From positions 1 through 39,650 of the forward strand of contig JAFZVC010000076.1 of assembly GCA_017618015.1 (NCBI GenBank): a stretch of 39,650 nt of DNA. Reading direction: 5' to 3'. Each line of letters starts with the position of its first letter. The stretch's first letter is position 1. Shown here one piece after another: positions 1-7,672 of this stretch. The position numbers and the translations under genes were made by a program. This DNA is from Spirochaetaceae bacterium (GTDB lineage Bacteria > Spirochaetota > Spirochaetia > Treponematales > Treponemataceae). The notes below the pieces were generated by a model. The model saw only the letters and a list, made by a program, of their open reading frames with translations. It did no database searches and had not been told where the DNA came from.

Positions 1-99
1 TATGCCCATCTCATGACCGACAAGCCAGCTCCCTTTTTCTCCTTTTTGGTATTCCTGCACAACTTTTAGTTTGAATTCTACGGAATACTTTTTATTCAT
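1..99 (-). CDS. IS3-family transposase OrfA, N-terminal fragment (runs off window)
   Basis: Translation from the ATG at 99 gives 33 residues, MNKKYSVEFKLKVVQEY followed by a QKGEKGSW segment. This is the start of the helix-turn-helix domain of IS3/IS150-type OrfA proteins, which binds the element's terminal repeats. A GGAGG ribosome-binding site lies 5-6 nt upstream on the minus strand. The reading frame is still open at the window edge, so whether the transposase is intact is unknown. The match is by pattern recognition only; an orphan HTH protein would be possible without the adjacent IS tip. Confidence 0.75.
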   Translation of the reverse strand, partial: MNKKYSVEFKLKVVQEYQKGEKGSWLVGHEMGI

Positions 100-138
100 G
101 TAACCTCCAAAAGTGTCCAACTTTTGGGGTTCAGTTCA
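1..138 (-). mobile_element. End of an IS3-type insertion sequence (partial)
   Basis: The minus strand shows a terminal sequence starting TGAACTGAACCCC at 138 and continuing AAAAGTTGGACAC. This is the typical tip of IS3-family (IS150-like) elements, which end in TG...CA. A ribosome-binding site and a transposase OrfA start follow directly inside it. The rest of the element lies left of the window, so the other end, orfB and any target-site duplication cannot be seen. The element is oriented so that its 5' end faces the lipoprotein gene at 357. Confidence 0.8.
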
Positions 139-291
139 ACAACCGCCCCTAGCTTCCAAGCCCTCGCAGCCGTCCAATGTCCGGCTTGCTTCGGTCTTGT
201 CCGCTACCCCACCGCCTAGGGGTTGCACCCCTAAAACCCCAAAAGCCATCCGCGACTTTTGCACATCATTTTAATATTTATAATTTTTTGC
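139..291. other. GC-rich non-coding spacer with a small hairpin
   Basis: No plausible gene is seen here. A hairpin TAGGGG-ttgca-CCCCTA sits at 217-233. The stretch GTTGCACCCCTAAAACCC at 222-239 is nearly repeated at 26479-26495, so this may be a copy of a dispersed intergenic repeat. An open reading frame runs through the region in the frame of the lipoprotein, but it lacks a ribosome-binding site and is not taken as coding. Confidence 0.5.
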
Positions 292-322
292 TTGACAAGA
301 GTTTACGGGGGGGGGGTAAAAT
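292..322 (+). promoter_or_regulatory. Lipoprotein promoter with a G10 tract in the spacer
   Basis: A consensus -35 TTGACA (292-297) and a -10 TAAAAT (317-322) are separated by 19 bp, ten of which are an uninterrupted G run at 307-316. Loss of two Gs would restore the optimal 17-bp spacing. The ribosome-binding site and ATG of the downstream lipoprotein follow 22-35 bp later. Slipped-strand length change of this tract would be expected to alter promoter strength. Confidence 0.65.
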
Positions 323-356
323 AGGTGTACTATTTTATATAAAAGGAGTTTTAATT

Positions 357-1046
357 ATGAAAAAACTATTAACAATGTCTGCGTTGCTGCTCGTAGCATT
401 GCTGTTGTTTACAGGATGTCCCAAAGACCCTGCTCCGAACGGAAACGGACTGCCAGGAACATGGTCACAATCTGTTCAAATGTTTACAAACAATAGGAAT
501 TGTTGGAGTAATAAAGGTACTTTAATCTACGACAATACTAACAAAGCGTTTGTTTTTAATCTGAATGCTGGCGAATTAACCGGTAATGATATACCAGATT
601 CAGGTAAATTCGACACTTGGTGGTTCCCGGTAACAACGGATGCCAATTATACTGGATTTAAAGCCACTGCCACCACCACACAAAGTACTTATTGCGGCTT
701 CATATTCAATTTGACGGAAGTAAGTAATCAATGGTCTTATTATTACATCGTTCTTTCGGATAGTAAATTTATGTTGAAAAAATGTATAAATGGTACATCT
801 TCAAATATTTTATCTTGGACTGCAGACGATGCTATAAAACCAACTCCTCAAGAAAATGAAGTACTTGTTTACAAAGATACCGATTCTTCTATCATTATAA
901 AAATCAATGGAGTAACAGTATATACTATTACATCTCCTGAGATACACGAAGGTCAGTGTGGTGTAGTATGCTGTGTATCAAATACTCAATATAATAACGG
1001 AACCGAAATAACAACAACATGGAAATTCAAAGAATTCCAGAGATAA
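357..1046 (+). CDS. Secreted lipoprotein of unknown function
   Basis: A 229-aa protein with a lipoprotein signal peptide: MKK, a hydrophobic stretch, then the lipobox LFTGC with the acylated Cys at residue 21. It should be exported and lipid-anchored. The start at 357 is chosen because GGAG sits 9 nt upstream and the signal peptide begins there; the open frame upstream to 177 is non-coding. The mature part is rich in Trp, Tyr, Thr and Asn and looks like a beta-rich fold (for example WTADDAIKP, DTDSSIIIKINGVTVYTI). It loosely resembles carbohydrate-binding or concanavalin-like jelly rolls, but no family was recognised. It is flanked upstream by a G10-containing promoter and an IS end, and downstream by a bidirectional terminator. 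Surface exposure plus a slippery promoter suggests a phase-variable surface antigen or binding protein; this is inference. Confidence 0.8.
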   Translation: MKKLLTMSALLLVALLLFTGCPKDPAPNGNGLPGTWSQSVQMFTNNRNCWSNKGTLIYDNTNKAFVFNLNAGELTGNDIPDSGKFDTWWFPVTTDANYTGFKATATTTQSTYCGFIFNLTEVSNQWSYYYIVLSDSKFMLKKCINGTSSNILSWTADDAIKPTPQENEVLVYKDTDSSIIIKINGVTVYTITSPEIHEGQCGVVCCVSNTQYNNGTEITTTWKFKEFQR

Positions 1047-1061
1047 CAAAACTTTACCAAC

Positions 1062-1091
1062 AAAAAAACGCTCCCGAGGGAGCGTTTTTTT
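1062..1091. terminator. Bidirectional intrinsic terminator
   Basis: The stem CGCTCCC / GGGAGCG (1069-1084) is flanked by an A7 run on the left and a T7 run on the right, so it can terminate transcription from both sides. It serves the lipoprotein gene (plus) and the long FGE-repeat gene ending at 1099 (minus). Confidence 0.9.
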
Positions 1092-1098
1092 ATGTCTA

Positions 1099-4000
1099 CT
1101 ACTCTGCGTTGCGCACTACCCTAAAACCGCGGTTGTTTGCCGTGCGGTTCGGAGAGTTTCCGTCACGGTAGGTAACGCTCGTAGCTGAAGACGCATCGCT
1201 CCAAGAGCCACCACGCCGCGCGCGGTACGAACCGGATGAAGCACCTTTCGGGTTAGTCGAACTTGTGCTGCCGTAAGAGCCATACCAGTCCCAGCACCAT
1301 TCAGCAACGTTGCCGCTCATGTCATAAAGCCCAAGCTCGTTCGCATTCTTTGACTTAACATCATGCGTCGAACTGCTGTTGTCCTTGCTCCAGGCAACGT
1401 TTCCGGCAGCGTTTCCACCACTGTATTTATAGTCTTTGCTCTTGTTTCCACCGCGCGCGGCGTACTCCCACTCAGCCTCTGTCGGCAGACGGTAGCCGTT
1501 CGCAGTCCAGTCACAAGTGTAAACTCCGTTGCTGCTCGTATAGCACGGTTTAAGACCTTCTTTCCGGCTAAGAGCGTTACAGTATTCTATCGCATCATAC
1601 CAGCTTACCTGCTCTACAGGCTTGTTATTGCCGCTGAAATAACTTGGGTTACTTCCTGTAACAGCCTTGTACTCAGCCTGAGTTACCTCGTGGTCGCACA
1701 TATAGAAACTGCTGAGCGTAACGCTGTGAACTGGCTTTTCATCTTTCTCACCGTTTGTACTGCCCATTTTGAATGTACCGCCCTGAACAAGCACAAATCC
1801 TGTAGTTGTCGGCTTAGAAGTCTTTACAGGCTGTGTCGCTCTTGGCTCTCCAGAAGAACGCGCCACGCGGAAACCTAATGTGCGCTGTGTCCATATTGGA
1901 CTATAACAGTCTCGGACAAACACACGGAATGCTTCTTCTTCACCATAGTCGAACGAATAATTACGGACAACACGCAGATTTCCAGATTCTGCTCCTGTCG
2001 GGTCATATTCGGTATCACCAGAATATTCCTCATATCTATCCCAAACCCATTCCTTGACGTTGCCGCTCATGTCGTATAGGCCAAGCTCGTTCGGGAGCTT
2101 GGCCTTAACTTCGTTCGCCCAGTTTCCGCTGTTACCTCTAATCCATGCAACTTCGCCAAGATCGTTACTTCCGCTGTAAGTATAATTCTTGCTCTGGTTT
2201 CCGCCTCTTGCGGCATACTCCCATTCAGCATCAGTCGGAAGACGATATCCGGTCGCATTCCAGTCGCAAACAACATTGTCCCAGCGGCTTACATTACTAT
2301 CCCAAGAAGTACCTTTGTCACCCCATTTATCAGGGTTCGTCTCTCCATTCAGCGAATAACACGGTTTAAGACCTTCCACAATACTCCGTCTGTTACAGTA
2401 TTCAACAGCATCGTACCAATTTACACTCTCTACAGGGCAATTGCTTCTGTCATTTTCTTTGTTAGCAGGATACTCACATGGGTTTGTACCCATCACTTCT
2501 GCATATTCAAGCTGCGTAACCTCATGGTCACAGATATAGAAACTCGTAAGATTTACGGTGTGTATCGGTTTTTCAGCATCTACCCTGAGCGCGCCGGGGA
2601 CACGTTCGAACTTTCCGCCCATGCTGAATGCTCCGCCCTTAACGTAAACAAGTCCTGGATCAAGCTCAGCATTGCGCACGACGCGGAAACCGATTTGATT
2701 GCTTTTGTCTCTCAGTTCATAGCTGTCACGATACCAGTTGAGGCATTCATATTCAGCAGAACCGTAGTTACCACCGCGCACAACACGATACATACCAGTC
2801 GCTAAACCCCTGTAATTATAAACGGTTTCCTCGCCATAATCACTGAACACATCCCATACCCACTCGCCTACGTTGCCGGTCATGTCGTAAAGTCCAAGCT
2901 CATTTGGCTCGCTTGTCCGAACATCATGCGCCGCATAACCGCTGTTTTCGCCGTACCAAGCAACACGCTCTATATAATCGCTTCCGCTGAACTCAAAGTT
3001 TTTGGTATTCTTACCGCCACGAGCTGCAAATTCCCATTCTGATTCAGTCGGCAAACGGTAACCGTTAGCATTCCAGTAGCATGTTACGTTATTGCCATTT
3101 ATTACATAACAAGGGGTAAGTCCTTTCTTTTTGCTCAATGCGTTACAGTATTCAACAGCGTCTAGCCAGCTTACGTTCACAACAGGCTTGTTCGCGCCCG
3201 TGTATGAACCGGCTGTTTTTCCCATAATATTCCTGTATTCAGACTGCGTAACCTCATGGTCACTGATATAGAAGCTTGAAACCATAGCACCATGCATTGG
3301 ATCTTCCAGCTTTGCATAGCTCAAAGAATCACCAGAACCCACTGTAAGCAGTTCCTCGGTTGTTCCCATGTCAAAATAACCGCCCTGTACAAATACGTTT
3401 CCTTCATCATCAGTAACGATTTCAGCTGTTTCTGTTACGTTCTTCGCCAAATCGCTGTCGCTTACATTCCTTTTTGTACCATCAAACGCATTGCGTACGA
3501 CACGCAGACCGTAAGTGTTGAACGCTGCAGTAAAGTAATTACTTTCACGATAATAAGCATCAAGTACCGGTTGATAATAAGAATAGCCGCTGCGCCAACT
3601 TCCACCTCTTATTACTTTGCGTCCATCGTATGTTCCCTTTGGATTTTTCATCCATTCATCTGTATAATCGGAATATCCGTCCCAACACCATTCCGCGACG
3701 TTACCGCCCATATCGTAAAGACCTATTTCATTCGCCTTTTTCGTCATAACATCTTGAGTTCTCTTCTCGCTGTTACTTAAATACCATGATACTGCGTCTG
3801 CATCATCACTTCCAATGTATTTGAACCCCTTACTGTAGTTTGCACCGCGGGCTGCATACTCCCACTCAGCTTCCGTCGGCAAACGATATCCATTAGCCGT
3901 CCAGTCACAAGTATCTCCGTCATTGGAATAACATGGCGTAAGACCTTCGGCAATACTGCGCTTGTTACAGTATTCAATTGCTTTTAACCAGCTTACATTT

Positions 4001-6333
4001 TCAACAGGACGATTGTCTCCAATAAACTCACTTGGATTAACGCCCATTACTGCCCTATACTCTGCCTGCGTGACCTCGTGAGCACAGATATAGAAGCTGT
4101 CTATCGTAACAGTATGAACAGGAGTTTGACTTGATGTACCATCTGGTTTTCCCATATTGAATGTGCCACCACGGACATAAACAAACATTGCGGATTTGTT
4201 CTGGTCGGAATCGGATTCAGAAGCCGTTATGTTCACAGGTTTTTCTGTTCTTTCACCGTAGTTGCGGACTACACGGAAACCTGTTTGATCATCACGTTTT
4301 CTAGGCTCCAGTCTGGTATCACTACCAAGTCCAATACCATAAAGATTAACGCTTGGTTCGGCAGATTTGTAATTTCCTCCATGAACAATACGGTAAACTC
4401 CATGAATAGGTCCGGTAGGATTTATAGGGCTTTCTTCTCCTTCAATGTCACCGAACCAATCCCAACACCATTCACCAACGTTGCCGCTCATATCGTAAAT
4501 TTCAAGCTCGTTAGGAAGCTTTGTTTTAACGTCGTGCGCATAACCGTCGCTGTTCTTTTTATACCAAGCGACTCCATCATATGAATAGAGAGCTGAACCG
4601 CTCATTGCATATTCGTATCTTATTGCATTTTTTCCACCATGAGCGGCATATTGCCATTCAGTTGATGTCGGCAAGCGGTAGCCGTCGGCGTTCCAGTCGC
4701 AAACGACGTAATCCCATCTATAAACAGAACCGTCCCAGTTGTCACCCCATTTGCTTATATCTGTCTCGCCATTAAGTGAATAACAGGGCGTAAAACCTTC
4801 GGCAATACTCCGTTTATTACAATAATCAAGAGCTTCGTACCAAGATACATTTACCATTGGCTGATTACCGATTTCTTTTAGGACAACAGCATTTCCTGTT
4901 ATAGCTGCATATTCTGCCATAGTAACTTCGTGGTCACTCATAAAGAAGCTGTCAAGTATTGCTGCATTTGCATGCGCTTTGTTATCGTTATTCAAGCGTC
5001 CCATTCCGAAGCCACCGCCTTCTACAAAAACAAAGCCTTCATCAACTTGGACGCGCATATAAGTTTGAGCTTCAGGAGCAATATAAAAGCCGTTACGTGC
5101 TACACGGAAACCTGCATAATATTCTTTTTTGTCAGCACCGAAAGGAAGTCTATAATAAACTTTGGAATTAAAATCCGCATCCACACAACTTCCGCCACGC
5201 ATTGTTCTATAAGTTCCGGATGAAGGTCCTTTAGGATTTTTCTGACTGCTGCTGCTATAATTTTCGTACCAGTCCCAGCACCATTCAGAAACGTTACCAG
5301 CCATGTCGTAAATGTAAAGCTCATTCGGTCGTAAAAGCATTACGTCCTGTGTTTCTCTTTGGCATGTAAAATCGCACCATGCAACTAATCCCAGGCTGTC
5401 ACTTCCGCTGTACTCATAACCCTGACTGTAGTTTCCTCCGCGCGCGGCAAATTCCCATTCCGCTTCCGTAGGCAAACGGTAGCCGTTCGCGTTCCAATTG
5501 CATTCAATGTCTTTTGCAGAGCTTGTAAAATCGCTGCCCCATTTATTTGAGTCCGTTGTTCCATTGTAACTGTAGCAAGGGGTAAGTTTTTCCGCGACGC
5601 TCCGTTTGTTGCAATAAACAACGGCATCGTACCAAGACACATTCTCTACAGGTTTATTATCTCCCTGATGTTCACTTGGGTTCTTTCCCATTATTGCATT
5701 ATATTCTGCCTGCGTAACCTCATGATCACTGATGCAGAAACTGTTTACCGTTACGGAGTGGACGGTCTCAAAACCATACGTGTCATTTGGATTGCCCATA
5801 TCAAACGTACCGCCCTCTACGTATACCATGCCGTCCGCACGCGTGTTCTTTGTTGTATCGACACGGATTACCGTTTTATTCGTGCTTCTGGCTGTTCCCG
5901 GTGCAATTTGCGGGAACTGGTAGTACTGGTCGTAAACGTAGCACACGATTTTTCCGCTTGTATCGCGGTTAAGGTTTGTTTTAGTTAAATCTATAGATTT
6001 ATAAAGCTGCGTAATGTCGATATAGTTATATTTCATCTCGTTCGCGAACTCAATCCAGCACTGGTTTTTCCAGTCATATTTGCCGGAAAGAACAGCTAAA
6101 TTGTAATTAGGATGGAAAGTAACAAAATCACCGTCAAAAAAAGCTCGGAACGCTGAATTATTAATACTTTCGAAATATGTACCGTCTTTAGAAAGGTCAA
6201 TGACGGCATTCGGGTCATAAAAAAGCCCGTATGCGTTTTTTGTACCGGATTGCGCTGTAAGCGGGAAAATCGTAACCACAGCTATCGCGAAAATGCAAAA
6301 AAGCTTTACAAATGATTTTGAAAAGTGTTTCAT
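1099..6333 (-). CDS. Giant exported protein with six tandem FGE-sulfatase (SUMF1-like) domains
   Basis: A 1744-aa protein with a signal peptide (about 1-28, ending LTAQ), a unique region (about 30-168), then six FGE-sulfatase/SUMF1-type domains. These begin at about residues 169, 433, 718, 965, 1240 and 1512. Each carries the family signature: GGxFxMG, a HEVTQAEY-like segment, NVSWYDA, GYRLPTEAEWE, YDMxGNVxEW and a C-terminal GFRVVRN. The fold is C-type-lectin-like. The Cys pair used by true formylglycine-generating enzymes after the RGGSW region is absent in all six, so a binding or structural role is more likely than catalysis. Domain 5 has VRNYSF in place of RGGSW. The start has AGGAG 8-9 nt upstream. 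The last 40 residues (RGGSW...NNRGFRVV) resemble the variable tail of diversity-generating retroelement targets such as Treponema TvpA. No reverse transcriptase is in this window. Confidence 0.88.
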   Translation of the reverse strand: MKHFSKSFVKLFCIFAIAVVTIFPLTAQSGTKNAYGLFYDPNAVIDLSKDGTYFESINNSAFRAFFDGDFVTFHPNYNLAVLSGKYDWKNQCWIEFANEMKYNYIDITQLYKSIDLTKTNLNRDTSGKIVCYVYDQYYQFPQIAPGTARSTNKTVIRVDTTKNTRADGMVYVEGGTFDMGNPNDTYGFETVHSVTVNSFCISDHEVTQAEYNAIMGKNPSEHQGDNKPVENVSWYDAVVYCNKRSVAEKLTPCYSYNGTTDSNKWGSDFTSSAKDIECNWNANGYRLPTEAEWEFAARGGNYSQGYEYSGSDSLGLVAWCDFTCQRETQDVMLLRPNELYIYDMAGNVSEWCWDWYENYSSSSQKNPKGPSSGTYRTMRGGSCVDADFNSKVYYRLPFGADKKEYYAGFRVARNGFYIAPEAQTYMRVQVDEGFVFVEGGGFGMGRLNNDNKAHANAAILDSFFMSDHEVTMAEYAAITGNAVVLKEIGNQPMVNVSWYEALDYCNKRSIAEGFTPCYSLNGETDISKWGDNWDGSVYRWDYVVCDWNADGYRLPTSTEWQYAAHGGKNAIRYEYAMSGSALYSYDGVAWYKKNSDGYAHDVKTKLPNELEIYDMSGNVGEWCWDWFGDIEGEESPINPTGPIHGVYRIVHGGNYKSAEPSVNLYGIGLGSDTRLEPRKRDDQTGFRVVRNYGERTEKPVNITASESDSDQNKSAMFVYVRGGTFNMGKPDGTSSQTPVHTVTIDSFYICAHEVTQAEYRAVMGVNPSEFIGDNRPVENVSWLKAIEYCNKRSIAEGLTPCYSNDGDTCDWTANGYRLPTEAEWEYAARGANYSKGFKYIGSDDADAVSWYLSNSEKRTQDVMTKKANEIGLYDMGGNVAEWCWDGYSDYTDEWMKNPKGTYDGRKVIRGGSWRSGYSYYQPVLDAYYRESNYFTAAFNTYGLRVVRNAFDGTKRNVSDSDLAKNVTETAEIVTDDEGNVFVQGGYFDMGTTEELLTVGSGDSLSYAKLEDPMHGAMVSSFYISDHEVTQSEYRNIMGKTAGSYTGANKPVVNVSWLDAVEYCNALSKKKGLTPCYVINGNNVTCYWNANGYRLPTESEWEFAARGGKNTKNFEFSGSDYIERVAWYGENSGYAAHDVRTSEPNELGLYDMTGNVGEWVWDVFSDYGEETVYNYRGLATGMYRVVRGGNYGSAEYECLNWYRDSYELRDKSNQIGFRVVRNAELDPGLVYVKGGAFSMGGKFERVPGALRVDAEKPIHTVNLTSFYICDHEVTQLEYAEVMGTNPCEYPANKENDRSNCPVESVNWYDAVEYCNRRSIVEGLKPCYSLNGETNPDKWGDKGTSWDSNVSRWDNVVCDWNATGYRLPTDAEWEYAARGGNQSKNYTYSGSNDLGEVAWIRGNSGNWANEVKAKLPNELGLYDMSGNVKEWVWDRYEEYSGDTEYDPTGAESGNLRVVRNYSFDYGEEEAFRVFVRDCYSPIWTQRTLGFRVARSSGEPRATQPVKTSKPTTTGFVLVQGGTFKMGSTNGEKDEKPVHSVTLSSFYMCDHEVTQAEYKAVTGSNPSYFSGNNKPVEQVSWYDAIEYCNALSRKEGLKPCYTSSNGVYTCDWTANGYRLPTEAEWEYAARGGNKSKDYKYSGGNAAGNVAWSKDNSSSTHDVKSKNANELGLYDMSGNVAEWCWDWYGSYGSTSSTNPKGASSGSYRARRGGSWSDASSATSVTYRDGNSPNRTANNRGFRVVRNAE

Positions 6334-6358
6334 ATTTATCTTTCTCCTTAAGCGTCCG

Positions 6359-7009
6359 TCAAACGGCGGATATTTCTTTTAATATTTCGAGTTTTACAAG
6401 ACCGTCGTACACAAGCTGGACAGAAAGGCCTGCAAGAATAAGACCGACGATTTTCTCCATGACGAACATGCCGGTCCTGCCAAGTAACTTCATCAGCTTT
6501 GTCGCGCTGCGCATGAACATGTATTCGATAAAAAGCCCGATAACTATTGCGATGAGGACGTATATAAAAACGCGGAGAGAAAACTCGGGAGACGCGGTAT
6601 ACACCATGATTGTCGTTATCATACCGGGACCGGCTATAAGCGGAAAAGCAAGCGGGAACACCGCGATAATTCGAGTTTCATCAGGGTTAAGGGTTGACTG
6701 CGGCGCGTGGCGGCTACGTGGTTTGCTGTTTATCATTTCAAGGGCTATCTTGAAGAAGATGATGCCACCCGCTATGTAGAACGCTCCCGGCGTTATTCCG
6801 AAGAAAATAAGGATAAACCGCCCGCCAAGCGCAAAAATAAGCAGCACGACACCGGCGATTGCGATGGCGTGCTTTAGGATTCGTAGCTGAGTTTTACGTT
6901 CATAGCCGCCCGCGACCGCGAGGAAAGCCGGCGTGTTGCCGATTGGGTCAAGGAGCATTATGAACGTAAAAAGGATTTTTAGAAAATCATATATCAGTTC
7001 TTTAGTCAT
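6359..7009 (-). CDS. MarC-family inner-membrane protein
   Basis: A 216-aa polytopic membrane protein. The N-terminal segment FIMLLDPIGNTPAFLAV matches the conserved LDPxGNxPxFL signature of the MarC/YchE/YhgN family (PF01914). Six hydrophobic segments fit the family, as does the AFPLIAGPGMITT motif near residue 120. The family's true substrate is unsettled; older links to antibiotic resistance were not upheld for MarC. No Shine-Dalgarno sequence precedes the ATG. Instead a perfect TATAAT lies 6 nt upstream, suggesting a leaderless transcript. The gene sits between the FGE-repeat gene (25 nt downstream) and a secreted-protein gene (40 nt upstream). Confidence 0.88.
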   Translation of the reverse strand: MTKELIYDFLKILFTFIMLLDPIGNTPAFLAVAGGYERKTQLRILKHAIAIAGVVLLIFALGGRFILIFFGITPGAFYIAGGIIFFKIALEMINSKPRSRHAPQSTLNPDETRIIAVFPLAFPLIAGPGMITTIMVYTASPEFSLRVFIYVLIAIVIGLFIEYMFMRSATKLMKLLGRTGMFVMEKIVGLILAGLSVQLVYDGLVKLEILKEISAV

Positions 7010-7015
7010 AATGAC

Positions 7016-7046
7016 ATTATAACGTTTTTTCTGTCATTTGTGACAA
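7016..7046 (-). promoter_or_regulatory. Promoter of the MarC-family gene (leaderless)
   Basis: On the minus strand the -35 TTGTCA (7046-7041) and the -10 TATAAT (7021-7016) are separated by 19 bp. Only 6 nt lie between the -10 box and the ATG at 7009, so the predicted start site is at or next to the A of the start codon. Confidence 0.6.
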
Positions 7047-7049
7047 AAA

Positions 7050-7667
7050 TCAGTACGCATAAAACTTGATGTCCGGGAAATAGACGTTAACGAAATCCAA
7101 GGCTTCTTCAAGATCTTCGCCATAATCGTCGTATATCTCATCTAAAGAGTCTGCCCAGCTGTTTCCATGCGCAAGGTCATACATCTCTGCCAAGTAATCT
7201 GTTATCTCACTTATAGCCCACTTCATGTTGCATGCCCATTCAGGAATGCTGTCATAAATCGTAGGCCATGGCTCTTCGTAATCCCATTCCGCATAAGCCC
7301 AGAAATCGTCAACGTCGGCTATATCCTTGTCATAAAGACAGGCTGAACCATATTCATCATTATACCAGATCTGCTCGTAAATATCAGCGATTTCTTCGCC
7401 GGCATCCATAGGAAGCCCTTCTTTACTGTTAAAAACAACTGACAATGCTTTGAAAGTAGCCTCGTAGCCTTCATACATGCTTACAGGAAGCAAGAAATAC
7501 TCACCGTAGCTTACATAATAGTCCTGCTCGGAAACTGGAACATTGTAGCAGTCCATACCGTAAATACGCTGTGTCCTGAAGTAGTCGGAACCGTCCGCAG
7601 CCACGCTCGCGCCAAAAGACACGAAAAGCAGCATAAAAGCGATCATAATGATACCGAACTTTTTCAT
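7050..7667 (-). CDS. Acidic secreted protein of unknown function
   Basis: A 205-aa protein with a clear Sec signal peptide (MKKFGIIMIAFMLLF to ASVAA, cleavage near residue 24). The mature part is strongly acidic and aromatic, with many Asp, Glu, Tyr and Trp residues, for example WAYAEWDYEEPWP and DEIYDDYGEDLEE. No family was recognised. The start has AGGAG 10 nt upstream. The gene begins 5 nt after the stop of the chemotaxis receptor, so the two are almost certainly co-transcribed. A periplasmic ligand-binding or accessory role for the receptor is conceivable but unproven. The composition would also fit a calcium- or cation-binding protein. Confidence 0.75.
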   Translation of the reverse strand: MKKFGIIMIAFMLLFVSFGASVAADGSDYFRTQRIYGMDCYNVPVSEQDYYVSYGEYFLLPVSMYEGYEATFKALSVVFNSKEGLPMDAGEEIADIYEQIWYNDEYGSACLYDKDIADVDDFWAYAEWDYEEPWPTIYDSIPEWACNMKWAISEITDYLAEMYDLAHGNSWADSLDEIYDDYGEDLEEALDFVNVYFPDIKFYAY

Positions 7668-7672
7668 AACTC

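Noticed and set aside
177..356. 60-residue N-terminal extension of the lipoprotein frame
   Set aside because: No ribosome-binding site, it crosses the promoter and G tract, and the signal peptide with its GGAG starts at 357.
1116..5988. Many open frames opposite or within the FGE-repeat gene
   Set aside because: They recur at the same place in each repeat and are shadows of the coding frame; none has a ribosome-binding site with a family-like protein.
1099..6333. True formylglycine-generating (sulfatase-maturing) enzyme
   Set aside because: The catalytic cysteine pair is missing in all six domains, and no sulfatase gene is nearby.
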